DNA of 64,000 bases, from NCBI GenBank assembly GCA_003667245.1, contig RCNN01000068.1, positions 78,374 through 142,373 on the forward strand, in the 5' to 3' direction. Source of the stretch: Heterostelium multicystogenum (Eukaryota > Evosea > Eumycetozoa > Acytosteliales > Acytosteliaceae). Below the pieces are notes generated by a model. It was not told the DNA's origin, ran no database searches, and was given only the letters and a program-made list of their open reading frames with translations. A program made the translations under genes and the position numbers. This document shows, one piece after another, positions 24,863-38,145 of the stretch (position 1 is the first letter of the stretch; each line of letters starts with the position of its first letter).

Positions 24863-26622
24863 CTATTTTGAATAAACAATTGATGAACACCAAAATCTGT
24901 TATATTGATCATCCAAATAGATTGGTTCTGATTGATCATTCTCAATTGAATATTTGAAGTTACCATATTCTTTACCACCAAATGAATAAATATAACTCTC
25001 TGTTGCTGATACACAATCGTAAATTAGAAATACTTCATCATCTTTGGCAGGTATCTGATTGAGTTTGGTTGTTTGTTGAGTCAAGACATTGTATTTGATG
25101 AAACATTTATCTTGGATAGAATTAATGAAGAAATGACCATTGTTGTCATGACATGCTGAGAATGATATGCAATGCAATTGATGTTCTGAAATGGTTTTGT
25201 TTGTCAAGTCAAATCTAAATAGAATATTATTATCAAAAGACAATGAGTATAATATTCCATTCAAGATCATTGTTGATACTTGTGGACCATAATGTTGTGG
25301 TAATTGATGATATCTTTCAAATGTCATTGTTTTGATGTTGAATCGATCAATTCGATGTGTTTCTTCACCATTAACCAAATAGATATGATCTTGACCATCA
25401 TAACAAACTGATATGGAAAGTCAGGATCAATTCCATCCATGTAACCAATGTGTTCAATTGATTGAGATTTGATTGAGAATCGAATCCATTTGTTTCGATT
25501 ATTCCAACCACCAAATACATAGATATATTCATCAACTCTGATAATCGATTCGAATGTATAATTGAAATCATAAATCCAATTGTAATTGTTCGATTGAATT
25601 GTTGTTTGAAACATTGATGAGTGTTGCTCCTTTATTATCATGTGTTGTGAAGATATATGTTGATTTGTTTGAATGATGATCTTCATTGTTTGTTGTCTCT
25701 GATTTGATTGATAATTGTATTGATTGTTTGATGATTGATTTCATTGATTCAGAATCGATTGCTTTGGTTGTCAATGAATATGAATGTTGTTTGATATCAT
25801 CGATTGTTTTGTCATTGAATGATTGATTGTATTGATTCAATAGATATAGAATCATTGATTGATGATCATTGTCGAATTGATTGATCAGTTGATTGATATC
25901 ATATCGTTGATTGTATCGATCATTGAATATTGTTTGTTTGTTGTTCAAGATGAATGATGACAGTGATGAACATGATTCTATTGATGATATCAATGTTGTT
26001 GTCATGTATTGTGAAGTGTTATCAATGTCTGTTGTCCTGTCATCTTGATTATCATCTGTTGTATTATCATTATTATTATTATTATCATTGTTGTTGTTGT
26101 TCAATGATTATTGATATTGATGATATTGATGAGATGTTTCAATTGATTGATGTTGTTCTCGATTCGATCAGTCAATGATTGTTTGTTCTCTTTCATTGTA
26201 TTCTTTAATCTTTGTTCTTCAATGATGAGATATTGATGATATTGTTCAAAGTGTTGTGATATCTCATTCTCTGTTGTTGTGATTGATTGTATCTCTGATA
26301 CCGATGACTTTAATGAACTCCACAATGATGACAGAATTTGTTTGAAAGTTAATTGGTCATTCATATTGTCTTGGTTGGTGCTTATTGTTGTTGACTGATG
26401 ATCGATGTCATCAAAGATATTGTTGTCATTTAATTGATTGACAATCTCATCGATATGCTCGCAATATTTTCCATGATCATGTGTTCTGTTGTGTATTGCA
26501 ATACATTTCGAACACATCAATTGATTACACTTATGACAAATCAGTTTCAATGATTTATTGTGTTGTTGACATCGTGATTCGATACCATTGTTTATCTCTA
26601 TCTCTTCATGTGCTCTTTTCAT
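24863..26622 (-). pseudogene. B-box/propeller protein, K-type, unit B copy, several frameshifts
   Basis: Starts at 26622 (MKRAHEEIEINNG) with the same B-box as the unit A copy. Frames change near 26100 (linker), 25572 (one extra A) and 25417 (bases lost around the third module). The final frame runs to a TAG at 24863. Propeller loop residues differ from the unit A copy (GEE instead of SRT; P instead of E after HYG), although the flanks are nearly identical. Confidence 0.75.
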
Positions 26623-27296
26623 TTTAGATCAATGATAGTCTGTTATGTTAATCTATTATTACAAACAAGTTTTACAAATTTTTTGAAAGATGCAAAGTGT
26701 GACATTTTGCAGTTACTCTGTGTTCTTTAATATCAAAATATCTTTGGTAAAGTTATTATAGTGAACACGAAACTCATGATGTCATCTTTATTAACACAAT
26801 CATGATTAGTTGGAAATTAATCTTTAAAAAGAGAGCTTTTTTGGAGAATGAAACAGCATTTGATGGTAGATGGGTAGTGGGGAGGAGGGAGAGGGTACAT
26901 AAAAAAGAAAATAATCTAATTTTATCTATGTTTGTTTGGAGTATAAAGTTTTCATTACACACACTATCAATTGTTAGATGATTCTCAAAGAGTTTGGTAA
27001 TGTCTTCTGAGATTTAATGAGTTGTCTTAGGACACTCCCTAAAGACATTGCTTAGTTCTTACTTCTAGAGACTATTCCCGAACTTCAAATGGGGCTTTGC
27101 AACGACATTAGGCAATAGTAATATTAAACTGTTCCTCTAATCATGAGATTTTGAGATAATTTACACCCAGTTTGGTACAAGGGTTTAACCCAAAAACGAA
27201 ATATTTATGTTCATGTTTAAAATCAATAACAAAGCAAAAAACCTAAAGTTATTTTTTTTGTTTTTATTTATTTTTACTGAATAGTGCAAAGAAATT
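26623..27296. other. Shared divergent promoter region, unit B
   Basis: Counterpart of 11368-12011. Separates minus- and plus-strand B-box gene starts; no supported ORF. Confidence 0.5.
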
Positions 27297-29119
27297 ATGT
27301 CTGATAGTAGTAGTAATAATAACAAACATCTAAAGTGTCAGATTCACAACAAAAGATATAAATTCATATGTTACAAATGCAACATATTGATGTGTTCAAG
27401 TTGTTTGTTGAATCACTCAAAAAGAACAACCTGATCATTCACTATACCTTGATGATGCAAAACAAATCAGAGAATCATGTAATAAAGATATCATTTATAA
27501 CATAGATCTAAATAAGATTATTGACAATAGCTGTTGTAATAATAATAATACTAATAATAATAGTAATGATGATGATAATGAGCGTAATAAAAGTACATTT
27601 ATCAAGGATCGAGTCAAATCAATTTGGAGATCATTGAAATCATCATCATCTAAATATAGTTCATGCTCAGCAACAGAGAAGGAGATAACTGATCATTTCG
27701 AAACAGATCTACAAATACATTTCACTCCAAGAGCATCAACTGAAGAGAGAGATCCTCCACGACAAAGAAACACTCGAACAATCGATATCTGATGATATCA
27801 ATCACCTCAAACATTTGGATACAATCATCAATATCATTGATAATCTAAATAAATCAATACATTGACAACAACAAGCATATTATCGATGATAAAGGCAATG
27901 CTGATCATAATTCAGAGTCAACAGACAATGATACATCCTATCAGTACATGACAACTAAAATAATATCATCAATAGAATCATGTTCATCTCTGTCATCATT
28001 CATCTTGAACAACAAACAAACAATATTCAATGATCGATACAATCAACGATATGATATCAATCAACTGATCAATCAATTCGACAATGATCATCAATCAATG
28101 ATTCTATATCTATTGAATCAATACAATCAATCATTCAATGACAAAACAATCGATGATATCAAACAACATTCATATTCATTGACAACCAAAGCATTCGATT
28201 CTGAATCAATACAATCAATCATCAAACAATCAATACAATTATCAATCAAATCAGAGACAACAAACAATGAAGATCATGATGATCATTCAAACAAATCAAC
28301 ATATATCCTGACAACATGCTTGAATAATGGAGCAACACTCATCAATGTTCAAACAACAATTCAATCGAACAATTACAATTGGATTATGATTTCAATTATA
28401 CATTACAATCAATTATCAGAGTTAATGAATATATCTATGTATTTGGTGGTTATCATAATCAAAACAAATGGATTCGATTCTCAATCAAATCTCAATCAAT
28501 TGAACTCATTGGTGATATGGAAGGAATTGATCATGACTATTACATATCAGTTTGTTATGATGGTCAAGATCATATCTATTTGGTTAATGGTAAAAGCACT
28601 CATCGAATTGATCGATTCAACATCAAAACAATGACATTTGAAAGATATCATCAATTACCACAACATTATGGTCTACAAGTATCAACAATGATCTTGAATG
28701 GAATATTATATTCAGTGTCATTTAATAATATTCTATTTATATTTGACTTGACGAACAAAACCATTTCAGAACATCGATTCGATTGCAGACCATTCACAGC
28801 ATGTCATGACAACAATGGTCATTTCTTCATTCATTCTATCGAAGATAAATGTTTCATCAAATACAATGTTTTGACCAAAGAAACAACCAAACTCAATATG
28901 ATACCTGCCAAATTTGGATTAGTATTTCCAATTTACCATTGTGTATCAGCAACAGAGAGTTATATTTATTCATTTGGTGGTAAAGATTTTGGTAACTTCA
29001 AATATTCAATTGAGAATGATCAATCAGAACCATTCTATTTGGATGATCAATTTAGCAGAGGTTGTTGTGCATCAATTGTTTATTTAAAATCAAATAATAT
29101 CAATCGGAATAAGGTATAA
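27297..29119 (+). pseudogene. B-box/propeller protein, S-type, frameshifted
   Basis: Starts at 27297 (MSDSSSNNNKHLKC). Breaks: A5 run at about 27419-27423 (A4 in the copy at 46387), an extra A near 27700, a deletion near 27860 and a lost T near 28348. The last frame (28379-29119) runs through the propeller and ends 15 residues beyond the usual stop because the family stop codon is altered (a TTTAAAATC tail). Its variable loops resemble those of the copy at 33691 (YHNQNKW, GKSTH). Confidence 0.75.
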
Positions 29120-30377
29120 TTAAAGCATCGAAAAATAATCAAATATTTGTTATAATCCTTTACAATAAATAGTATGATTTTTCATATTTTTTGGTTAATG
29201 TAATAATACAAGGGTGTTGCATTGACGATAGGATGGTAATCATTCAATAAAAAGAAATTTAGAGTTTTCTAAAAATCTTTAATTGGTAATACCATAATTA
29301 GAATCGACCACATCAATAAATTTTAAACTATGAACTTCATTGTTAGATTTTCCTGGAAATTGAATTAATTATTAAAATAAAACATACTCCAAAAATATAT
29401 TGGAAGAACAATTCTTTATTATTCTACTTTTCACAAGGTGATTTCAGTCAAATTCCAGAGGAAATCAGTACTTTTGGATATACTATTATTGTATTGTTTC
29501 TAATAATTCACCATATATTTGTTTTCTTATTATTAGCGAAAAGTATGATGCTTGTAATTCAAAAGAAATATTGGAGTAATCCAGGTTTAGTCTTTGATGG
29601 GACAACTCTAGATGATGCAGCATGTGGTATGCTATCTCTGGATTCTTGTAAAGATGCCTGATCATCACCTGAGTTAGATGCATCATTATTGAACCGAACA
29701 CGGGAGTGTGGGTATGAGTACAAATGATCAAGCAGATCTTTACCTACAAACGATTCAAAATGACCCTAATAGAAATGACAGTAACCATAGTTTCAAATTT
29801 GTATCCAAGATACTCATCTTAACGAAAAGCAGTACCTCAAGATTTTCTAGATTTACCTAAATAGAGAAACTTTCAAAAGTTTTTTATTGTAAACTATAAT
29901 CACCTATAAATAAGAGAAGGTCATAAAACCATGTAGAGATGGAATAATTAGTGAAGTCCATATAAATCAATATAATTTGGTGGTCTTATTCTTTGTCAGT
30001 TTGGAGTTTCTTTGCTCTCCTAAATTTATCTCTTTGAGGGTGGGACAAGGCTAGTAAGCAATTCTATCTATATAGGAGTCAAACACTATTGGGTCAATAT
30101 GATTGTAATACTTGAAGGCAGAATAAATATTGAAGATTCAAAGTGTATGATTCCCAGAATGGTTAGTGTTTGCCACGACCTCTATTTGTCAAAATCCTTA
30201 TGATCCCCCTTCAAAAGAATGTTGAGTTGAGATAATAACACCTCCATATAGATTTCAATATATCATATGTGTTGATAAAATGAAAGAAATTGTTCATCAC
30301 TGTCACAGCCCATACTCCAATTACTAATTAATAATTTCAAATAATTATGAATATTTATTGTTAATAATGATTTGAAG
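29120..30377. other. Spacer with a third copy of a unit-flanking block
   Basis: 29265-29400 is a shortened copy of the block at 8750-8925 and 23980-24140. The 3' flank at 29095-29220 is shared with 35405-35530. A minus-strand frame of 81 codons (29486-29731) has no recognisable features and I do not call it a gene. The rest has nothing I can support. Confidence 0.45.
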
Positions 30378-32118
30378 TCATTTTGATGTTAATCTAATTT
30401 GAATAAACAATTGATGAACACCAAATTCTGTTAAATGGCTCCGAATAGATTGGTTCTGATTGATCATTCTCAATTGAATATTTGAAGTTACCATAATCTT
30501 TACCACCAAATGAATAAATATAACTCTCTGTTGCTGATACTCGATGATAAATTGGAAATACATATCCATCTTTGGGCAGGTATCTGATTGAGTTTGCTTG
30601 TTTGTTGAGTCAAGACATTGTATTTGATGAAACATTTATCATAGAAAGAATGAATGAAGAAATGACCATTGTTGTCATGACATGCTGTGAATGGTATGCA
30701 ATGCAATTGATGTTCTGAAATGGTTTTGTTTGTCAAGTCAAATCTAAATAGAATATTATTATCACGTGGCAATGAATATAATATTCCATTCAAGATCATT
30801 GTTGATACTTGTTCACCACCATAATGTTTTGGTAATTGATGATATCTTTCAAATGTCATTGTTTTGATGTTGAATCGATCAATTCGATGTGTTCGATAAC
30901 CATTAACCAAATAGATATGATCTTGACCATCATAACAAACTGATATGAAATAGTCACGATTAATTCCTTCCATGATACCAATGTGTTCAATTGATTGAAT
31001 TTGATTGAGATTCGAATCCATTTGTTTGGATTATGATAACCACCAAATACATAGATATATTCATCAACTCTGATAATGATGGAATGTACCCCAGAATTTA
31101 TAATCTAATTGTAATTGTTCGATTGAATTGTTGTTTGAAACATTGATGAGTGTTGCTCCTTTATTCCGGTGTGTTGTGAAGATATATGTTGATTTGTTTG
31201 AATGATGATCTTCATTGTTTGTTGTCTCTGATTTGATTGATAATTGTATGATTGTTTGATGATTTGATTGTATTGATTCAGAATCGATTGCTTTGGTTGT
31301 CAATGAATATGAATGTTGTTTGATATCATCGATTGATTTGTCATTGAATGATTGATTGTATTGATTCAATAGATATAGAATCATTGATTGATGATCATTG
31401 TCGAATTGATTGATCAGTTGATTGATATCATATCGTTGATTGTATCGATCATTGAATATTGTTTGTTTGTTGTTCAAGATGAATGATGACAGAGATGAAC
31501 ATGATTCTATTGATGATATCAATGTTGTTGTCATGTATTGTGAAGTGCTATCAATGTCTGTTGTGTTGTCATCTTGATTATCATCTGTTGTATTATCATT
31601 ATTATCACTGTTGTTGTTGTTGTTGTTGCTGCTGCTGTTGTTGTTATTCAAATGATTATTGATATTTGATAATATTGATGAGATGTTTCAATTGATTGAT
31701 GTTGTTCTCCGATTCGATCAGTCAATGATTGTTTGTTCTCTTTCATTGTATTCTTTAATCTTTGTTCTTCAATGATGAGATATTGATTGATATTGTTCAA
31801 AGTGTTGTGATATCTCATCCTCTGTTGTTGTGATCTTATTGATTTCTGATACTGATGACTTTAATGAACTCCACAATGATCTGAGAGTATCTTTGATATC
31901 AAAGTGCTTTTCTTTGGTCTCTGTTTGATTTTGATCAGTGTTATCTGACTCCAAGAGTGCATTATTCAAATGTAGTCTGATATCATCGATATGATTAATG
32001 TATTGATTAACAAGAAATCATTTTCTTGATATGAATGATGATACATTTTGTGGCACATCAATACATTACATTTGTCACATATCGATTCATATGCTTTATT
32101 ATGTAGAGTACACTTCAT
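30378..32118 (-). pseudogene. B-box/propeller protein, MKCTLHN type, heavily frameshifted
   Basis: Starts at 32118 with the same first 30 codons as the intact gene. Frame breaks occur near 32050, 32010, 31785, 31670, 31250, 31075, 30995, 30576 (extra G) and a deletion near 30440. Several are outside homopolymers, so this looks like genuine decay. The propeller still shows a distinct set of loop residues (YRT, FYD, GGE). The family 3' UTR with AATAAA follows at 30352-30377. Confidence 0.8.
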
Positions 32119-32424
32119 CTCTTATAATTAATAAATATATAAAATATATAAATAGAATGATAATGTAGATATCTATAAAAATATATTATATATCTGATTG
32201 TGATAAGAAGAGTTGGTGGTGATGATAATTTTGACTTTGTGTAATGATTGATTTAAAAAAAACAGAACTTAAAAATTTGATTTTTAAACAAAAACCAAAA
32301 TTACAATTAAATTTGTTAAAAAAATTTTTTTAGATTTCTTTTTAAAAAAGCAGCAATAAATTTGTAAAGAAACAAAGATGACAAAGTTGGGAGATATTGG
32401 GATATAAATACCTTAAATTGTCCA
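32119..32424. other. Upstream flank of the MKCTLHN-type copy
   Basis: AT-rich; closely matches the region 14598-14790 upstream of the intact gene. No ORF. Confidence 0.5.
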
Positions 32425-33560
32425 ATGGATAAAATCTTTGACATTCTTGTCAAAATTATTGATATGGTAAATGCAGAGTTGGTGTTTGAAGATAAGTATA
32501 TGCCAGTACCAAGTTATCTTGTTGACCTCAGAATGAAGAAGCTCTCCAAGATTCCTAGCTTCAGAAATTATTCTCAGTCACATGTCAAAATGAATCCAAG
32601 AAACATGGTCTCATAGTACGGTTCCTCTTTTGGTACCGTAAAGATAAGGAGTAAAACCATTTTCCGAGACTTCTCTATTATCCTTTGGTGTAACATAGTT
32701 TGTATCTCTTCCAAAACGAGGTGACAACGAAGTTGATCGTTGCTTTGAGGAAAATAGTGATAGGTTTCTTGGAAGCTAATAAATGTACACAAAACAAAGT
32801 AATCAATCAAAATACATCCAAATAATTATGAATATTTATTGTGGCCAATGATTTGCTGTCATTTTGATTTTAATCTATAATTAAGGTTACATCATAAGCA
32901 AGTAATGAAAGAATGGAACAGGAACACCAAAAATAAACATCTAATTGCAAAGGTAGATCGTTAGATCAAGAAACTTAATAATCTTTGAAGATCACCCAAG
33001 AGTACAGTCCACTCGATGAAGATGAACAAAAAAACTACCAAAAAATATGATCAGAAGACAGTATATGACCTTTAACACTAACTGTGTTGAAGTAAAGATA
33101 GATATCCTGCAAAAGCTTAAAGAGGTGTATCAACTATATCAAGAAGATGCAATCGTACCATACTCAAACCTTGCTGAAACATTCAAAGAAATTTTACATG
33201 ATATCACAAAAGAGATCCCAGAATGGTTATGATCTGGAGTCACCAGGTATAATAGCCAAACACCTGCACAAACACACAAAAGTTGACACAAACTGATGCA
33301 AGACAATCAACGTGGATTCAAGATTTCCAAGAGTTTATCTAAGCTTGACAACGGATACAATCGACTTGGCAGCCATTCTATCGCATCGATTTCATTATTC
33401 TTGATCGCATAGTCATATACTTTCACTGTACATCCCTCCGTTCGTTTTCAGAATCTATTTGATTTCATATTCCTCCCCATAGCTGTCTTTGATAAAATTC
33501 ATTCAAATGATATAAAAGTAAAAAATTCAAAATTGTTGTTTTCCCCCCATCTCTACTTTT
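32425..33560. repeat. Four-block segment in B-D-A-C order
   Basis: Counterpart of 14790-15830 in a different order. Short frames at 32425-32616 and 33047-33232 read like pieces of one broken protein (hydrophilic, helical). The region contains the reverse complement of a B-box-family 3' UTR (about 32820-32880). No functional gene is visible. Confidence 0.7.
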
Positions 33561-33690
33561 TTGCTTTTTGTTTTAATTTTGATCAAGATTTATTTGCTTC
33601 TGTTTGATGTTCTATTGTTTATTGTTAATGTTAGCAATTTAATGAGATAGAAAACTAATTATAATAATCAGAATAATAGTAATTAGAATA

Positions 33691-35416
33691 ATGCAAGAAA
33701 ACTCAAACTATAACCATGTTTGTCAAGAACATAATAAGACTCTTAAATATATTTGCTATCAATGTAATCGATTGATGTGTAGTGTATGTTTTTATGATCA
33801 CTTCAAACGTCACACTGATCATTCAACACAATGTGAACATATCAATGAGATAACACAATCTTTGAATCACAATACAATCTATAACATCGATAGTATCAAT
33901 ATCAATCAACAAGAGAACAATAATAATAATAGTAATGACAATTATAAAGATAGTTCATTCATCAAGAGAAGATTAGAGAGTATTTGGAAAACATTGAAAG
34001 CATTATCATCTGAATACATCAGTTTAACAGCAACTGAGAATGAAATCAGAGAGCAATTCAAACAGATCTATAAGTATATCATGGAACAAGAACGTCTATT
34101 GACAAGAGATATCACCAATCACAAACAATCAATCGAACAAATCATATCAAACAACATCGATCATCTCAAACAAATCGATAATATAGTGAATATCATCGAT
34201 CACAATCAACTTGAAACCAATGATAATCATGATGATGATATATCATCAACTGTAACTGATACCACCTCACAATACATGACAACAACATTGATATCATCAA
34301 TAGAATCATGTTCATCACTGTCATCATTCATCTTGAACAACAAACAAACAATATTCAATGATCGATACAATAACCATTATGATATCAATCAACTGATCAA
34401 TCAATTCGACAATGATCATCAATCAATGATTCTATATCTATTGAATCAATACAATCAATCATTCAATGACAAATCAATCGATGATATCAAACAACATTCA
34501 TATTCATTGACAACCAAAGCATTCGATTCTGAATCAATACAATCAATCATCAAACAATCAATACAATTATCAATCAAATCAGAGACAACAAACAATGAAG
34601 ATCATCATTCAAACAAATCAACATATATCTTCACAACACACTGGAATAATGGAGCAACACTCATCAATCTTTCAAACAACAATTCAATCGAACAATTACA
34701 ATTAGATTATGATTTCAATTATACATTACAATCAATTATCAGAGTTGATGAATATATCTATGTATTTGTGGTTTATATAATCAAAACAAATGGATTCGAA
34801 TCTCAATCAAATCTCAATCAATTGAACACATTGGTGATATGGAAGGAATTAATCGTGACTATTACATATCAGTTTGTTATGATGGTCAAGATCATATCTA
34901 TTTGGTTAATGGTAAAAGCACTCATCGAATTGATCGATTCAACATCAAAACAATGACATTTGAAAGATATCATCAATTACCACAACATTATGGTCGACAA
35001 GTATCAACAATGATCTTGAATGGAATATTATATTCATTGTCACTTAGTAAGAATATTCTATTTAGATTTGACTTGACAAACAAAACCATTTCAGAACATC
35101 AATTAGATTGCATACCATTCTCAGCATGTCATGACAACAATGGTCATTTCTTCATTCAAGAAAAGATAAATGTTTCATCAAATACAATGTCTTGACTCAT
35201 CAAACCACCAAACTCAATCAGATACCTGCCAAAGATGGATTTGTATTTCCAATTTATCATCGAGTATCAGCAACAGAGAGTTATATTTATTCATTTAGTG
35301 GTAAAGACGATGGTAACTTCAAATATTCAATTGAGAATGATCAATCAGAACCAATCTATTTGGATGATCAATTTAACAGATTTTGGTGTCCCTCAATTGT
35401 TTATCAAAATAGATAG
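33691..35416 (+). pseudogene. B-box/propeller protein, MQENSNYN type, frameshifted late
   Basis: The first 360 codons are open (B-box, coiled coil, linker, start of propeller). The frame breaks at about 34768 where GGTGG has become GTGG in the conserved YVFGG word, again near 34800, and near 35155 where the IHS loop is damaged. The last frame ends at about 35416. It is the partner of the gene at 15964-17690: that one is broken early and open late, this one the reverse. Confidence 0.8.
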
Positions 35417-35774
35417 AAATCAAATAACATCAATCGGAATATGGTAATTAAAAGATCAAATATTTTTTATAATCCTTTACAATAAATTGTATGATTTTTC
35501 ATATTTTTTGGTTCATATAATAATATTAACGAATCATGATTTTTATTTTTCATTATTTCATTATTAATTATATCATTATCAATAAACATACTTTGTCAAA
35601 CTCTAACTATCTATGTTCTTTATTTTTTTTTTTCTTCCACAATGATGGCTCAATATATCTGATTGATCATGTTTAAAAATTTTACATAAACATACAAGTG
35701 AAAATTTATGGCGGGATGCATTACATTTATAGATGACTTCGTATTAGATAAATTAAGATATTAAATATATATAT
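35417..35774. other. Right border of the B-box cluster
   Basis: First 115 bases repeat the 3' flank at 29095-29220; the rest is AT-rich promoter-like sequence for the next gene. Confidence 0.5.
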
Positions 35775-37906
35775 ATGATCGCTGTTATATTGCCTGTATA
35801 TATAAATGCTAACAATGACAATAAGAATCAGTTGTTAGCGTATTTCAAGGAAGCTGTCGATAGTATCATTGCACAGACTTTTAAGGATTGGTCTTTGATT
35901 ATTGTAGATGATGGCTCAAACTGTGACCAACTCAATGCAATGCTAGCGAGCTATTGTAAAGATGAAAGCAGAATAATAGTATTGAAGAATGATGTCAACC
36001 ATGGTGTCGTTTATTCATTGAATAGAGCTATCGATGAACTACCTAAACACTGCCAATACGTTGCTAGAATGGATGCAGACGACATCTCACATCCCGAAAG
36101 ACTAGAAAGACAACTAAACTATTTGAACTCCCATAGAGATGTCAATATTTTGGGTACAAACGTACTGTTGTTCTCTGGCGATGATAGGAACAATGCAAAG
36201 TTGATAGAGCATCCTACTGGCCAGAAAATGGTAACTTGGTCTATGTTTTTCAATTGTTGCTTGGTGCATCCTTCTGTAATGTTCAGGAGGGATAGTGTGT
36301 TTGGTAGATACCGCTACGGCAATGAATACAGGCATTGCGAAGACTATGCACTTTGGTTGGAGATGATAGGCAATAGTGATACTGCATTTGATAATCTCTC
36401 TGGGCAACCTCTGCTACACCTTAGAAAGCACCCTGTATCTATTTCCAAGATACACTCCCAAATACAAAGAGATAGTGCATCCAAGGCATCACTAGGTTGC
36501 CTTACCAAGTTGGCAAACTCCTACCAAACTGACAGTCGATACTTCAGTTTTAAATCAAAGCAACATTCAGTCACTTCAATTTAAATCGGATATTCAATCA
36601 CCGGAAACCATTAGACAATGTTATAAGCTTTTAATCTTCATCGAAGATATCACCCTTCAGTTATTGTAATATTGATTGAACCTCTGAAGCATAACAACTC
36701 AATTGACTAACCAAGTTCACTCTACATAGCTCAAATGCAAACAATGATATTATTAAGGATGCAACCAATGGTAGAATGGGTGAGCTGATAGCACTGTTAC
36801 TTTCTAAATATCCATCAAGTCCAATAAGATCAGAACTGTGGTCACAGTGGTTAAGTAGATCTCCAACCTCTCACATAGCTTCACTACTCTCATTGATGGG
36901 CAATGACAATAGCACAAATAATAATGTATTATCAACATTAATGCCAAGCAATATTAATATTAATAGCAATAGAAGTAATAAGGAAGAAGGAATACAGATA
37001 ATATGCTTTTCCAAAGACAGAGCATTCCAACTATCAGAATATCTTCGTACTCTATTCAAATACAATACAGACTTCGCACAGGAGAATGAAAAGTTCCCAA
37101 CTAAATACTATGTATTATATACTTATTCAAAAGAGTCATTTGGTGACAGCTATAATAAGGTCATTCAGCAATATCCACAAGTAGAATTCATTAAAGAGAC
37201 CGACTTTACAGGACAGTTTAGAGAGCTTTTGGATAAAAAGCTAATTTACAAATATACAGTATTCGGTGTAGACGATATCTTGTACTATCGAAAGTTCAGT
37301 TTCAAACAATGCTGCTCAAGACTTGCTATGTACCCAGATGCCATTGGTTACTTCCTCAAGATGTCTCCTCAAATTACCTATTGTCACACGGCCAACGAAC
37401 AAATGACAATACCTCCACTTGTTTACCACAAAGATAATAGCAGCGTCGACGAGAATACTTATATCGTTTGGAATAGACTAGAGAATGGTTTGGCAAAGAG
37501 AGATTGGAACTATGCATGGGATATGTGCTCCACTGTCTATCTAAGCACTACGGTACAGCATATTGTCAATTCGATGGTGAAGTACCTTGGATTAAAGAGC
37601 GGTGCTCTAGGTCATCCAAACAGACTAGAGGCCAACGGCAACCGTGTAATTATACAAAAGCAATATGAGAAATGGCCACTTTGTTTAGGCGAGATCGACC
37701 CTGTCATGTCAGTGGTAACAATCAACCGTGTTCAAGACATTTATACCAACCCTATTTATCAGTCACCCGAAACACTCACTCTTGACGAACTTGACCAGCT
37801 CTACAATGGTTCTGCTCCACCCCAATCTTTCGACGACGAACAATACCACCAAAATCGACACCAATATAACAGTTGTCACATTGGCAATATTTATCTTAAA
37901 AGTTAA
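35775..37906 (+). CDS. pgtA: Probable bifunctional Skp1-type glycosyltransferase (pgtA-like)
   Basis: Two domains. The first (from 35775) is a family 2 glycosyltransferase with VDDGS at residues 44-48 and a DxD motif (MDADD, D100-D103) for nucleotide-sugar/metal binding. The second (from about 36980) starts IICFSKDRAFQLSEYLRTL and contains FGVDDILYYR. It resembles the second, fucosyltransferase-type half of dictyostelid PgtA, a cytosolic enzyme that adds galactose then fucose to the Skp1 glycan in oxygen sensing. A 64-nt intron (36666-36729, GTAATA...ACATAG) joins the halves in frame. One frameshift remains near 36530 between the first frame and the exon ahead of the intron. It could be a single-base error or a missed intron. 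There is no signal peptide, which fits a cytosolic enzyme. The symbol is by domain architecture, not by alignment. Confidence 0.55.
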
Positions 37907-38145
37907 ATAACATTATACCCAATCCACCAACCTGAATAAATTTAAATTTATTTTAAGACCATTCGTTGAAAATAGGGTTTGACAAAAATAATTCATCAAA
38001 TCGGTTTTTTGGGGCAAACGGAGGATCGAATCGACATTTTAATTAATTCAATTTTTTGATCAAAAAATAGATAGTTAAGCTCGAGCTTAACCCAAAACCA
38101 AAAATAATTACAAACATTTGATTATTGTTAATTTTAGAACAAAGA

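Larger units (their letters stand above)
18361..27540. repeat. Segmental duplication, unit B
   Basis: Collinear with 3207-12254 apart from the inversion, deletions and small indels described elsewhere. It retains parts lost in unit A: the C-terminus of the Crinkler/RHS-like gene and the body of the S-type B-box gene. Confidence 0.85.

Noticed and set aside
29486..29731. Minus-strand 81-codon frame
   Set aside because: No domain, no splice context, no second copy; could be chance in AT-rich DNA.
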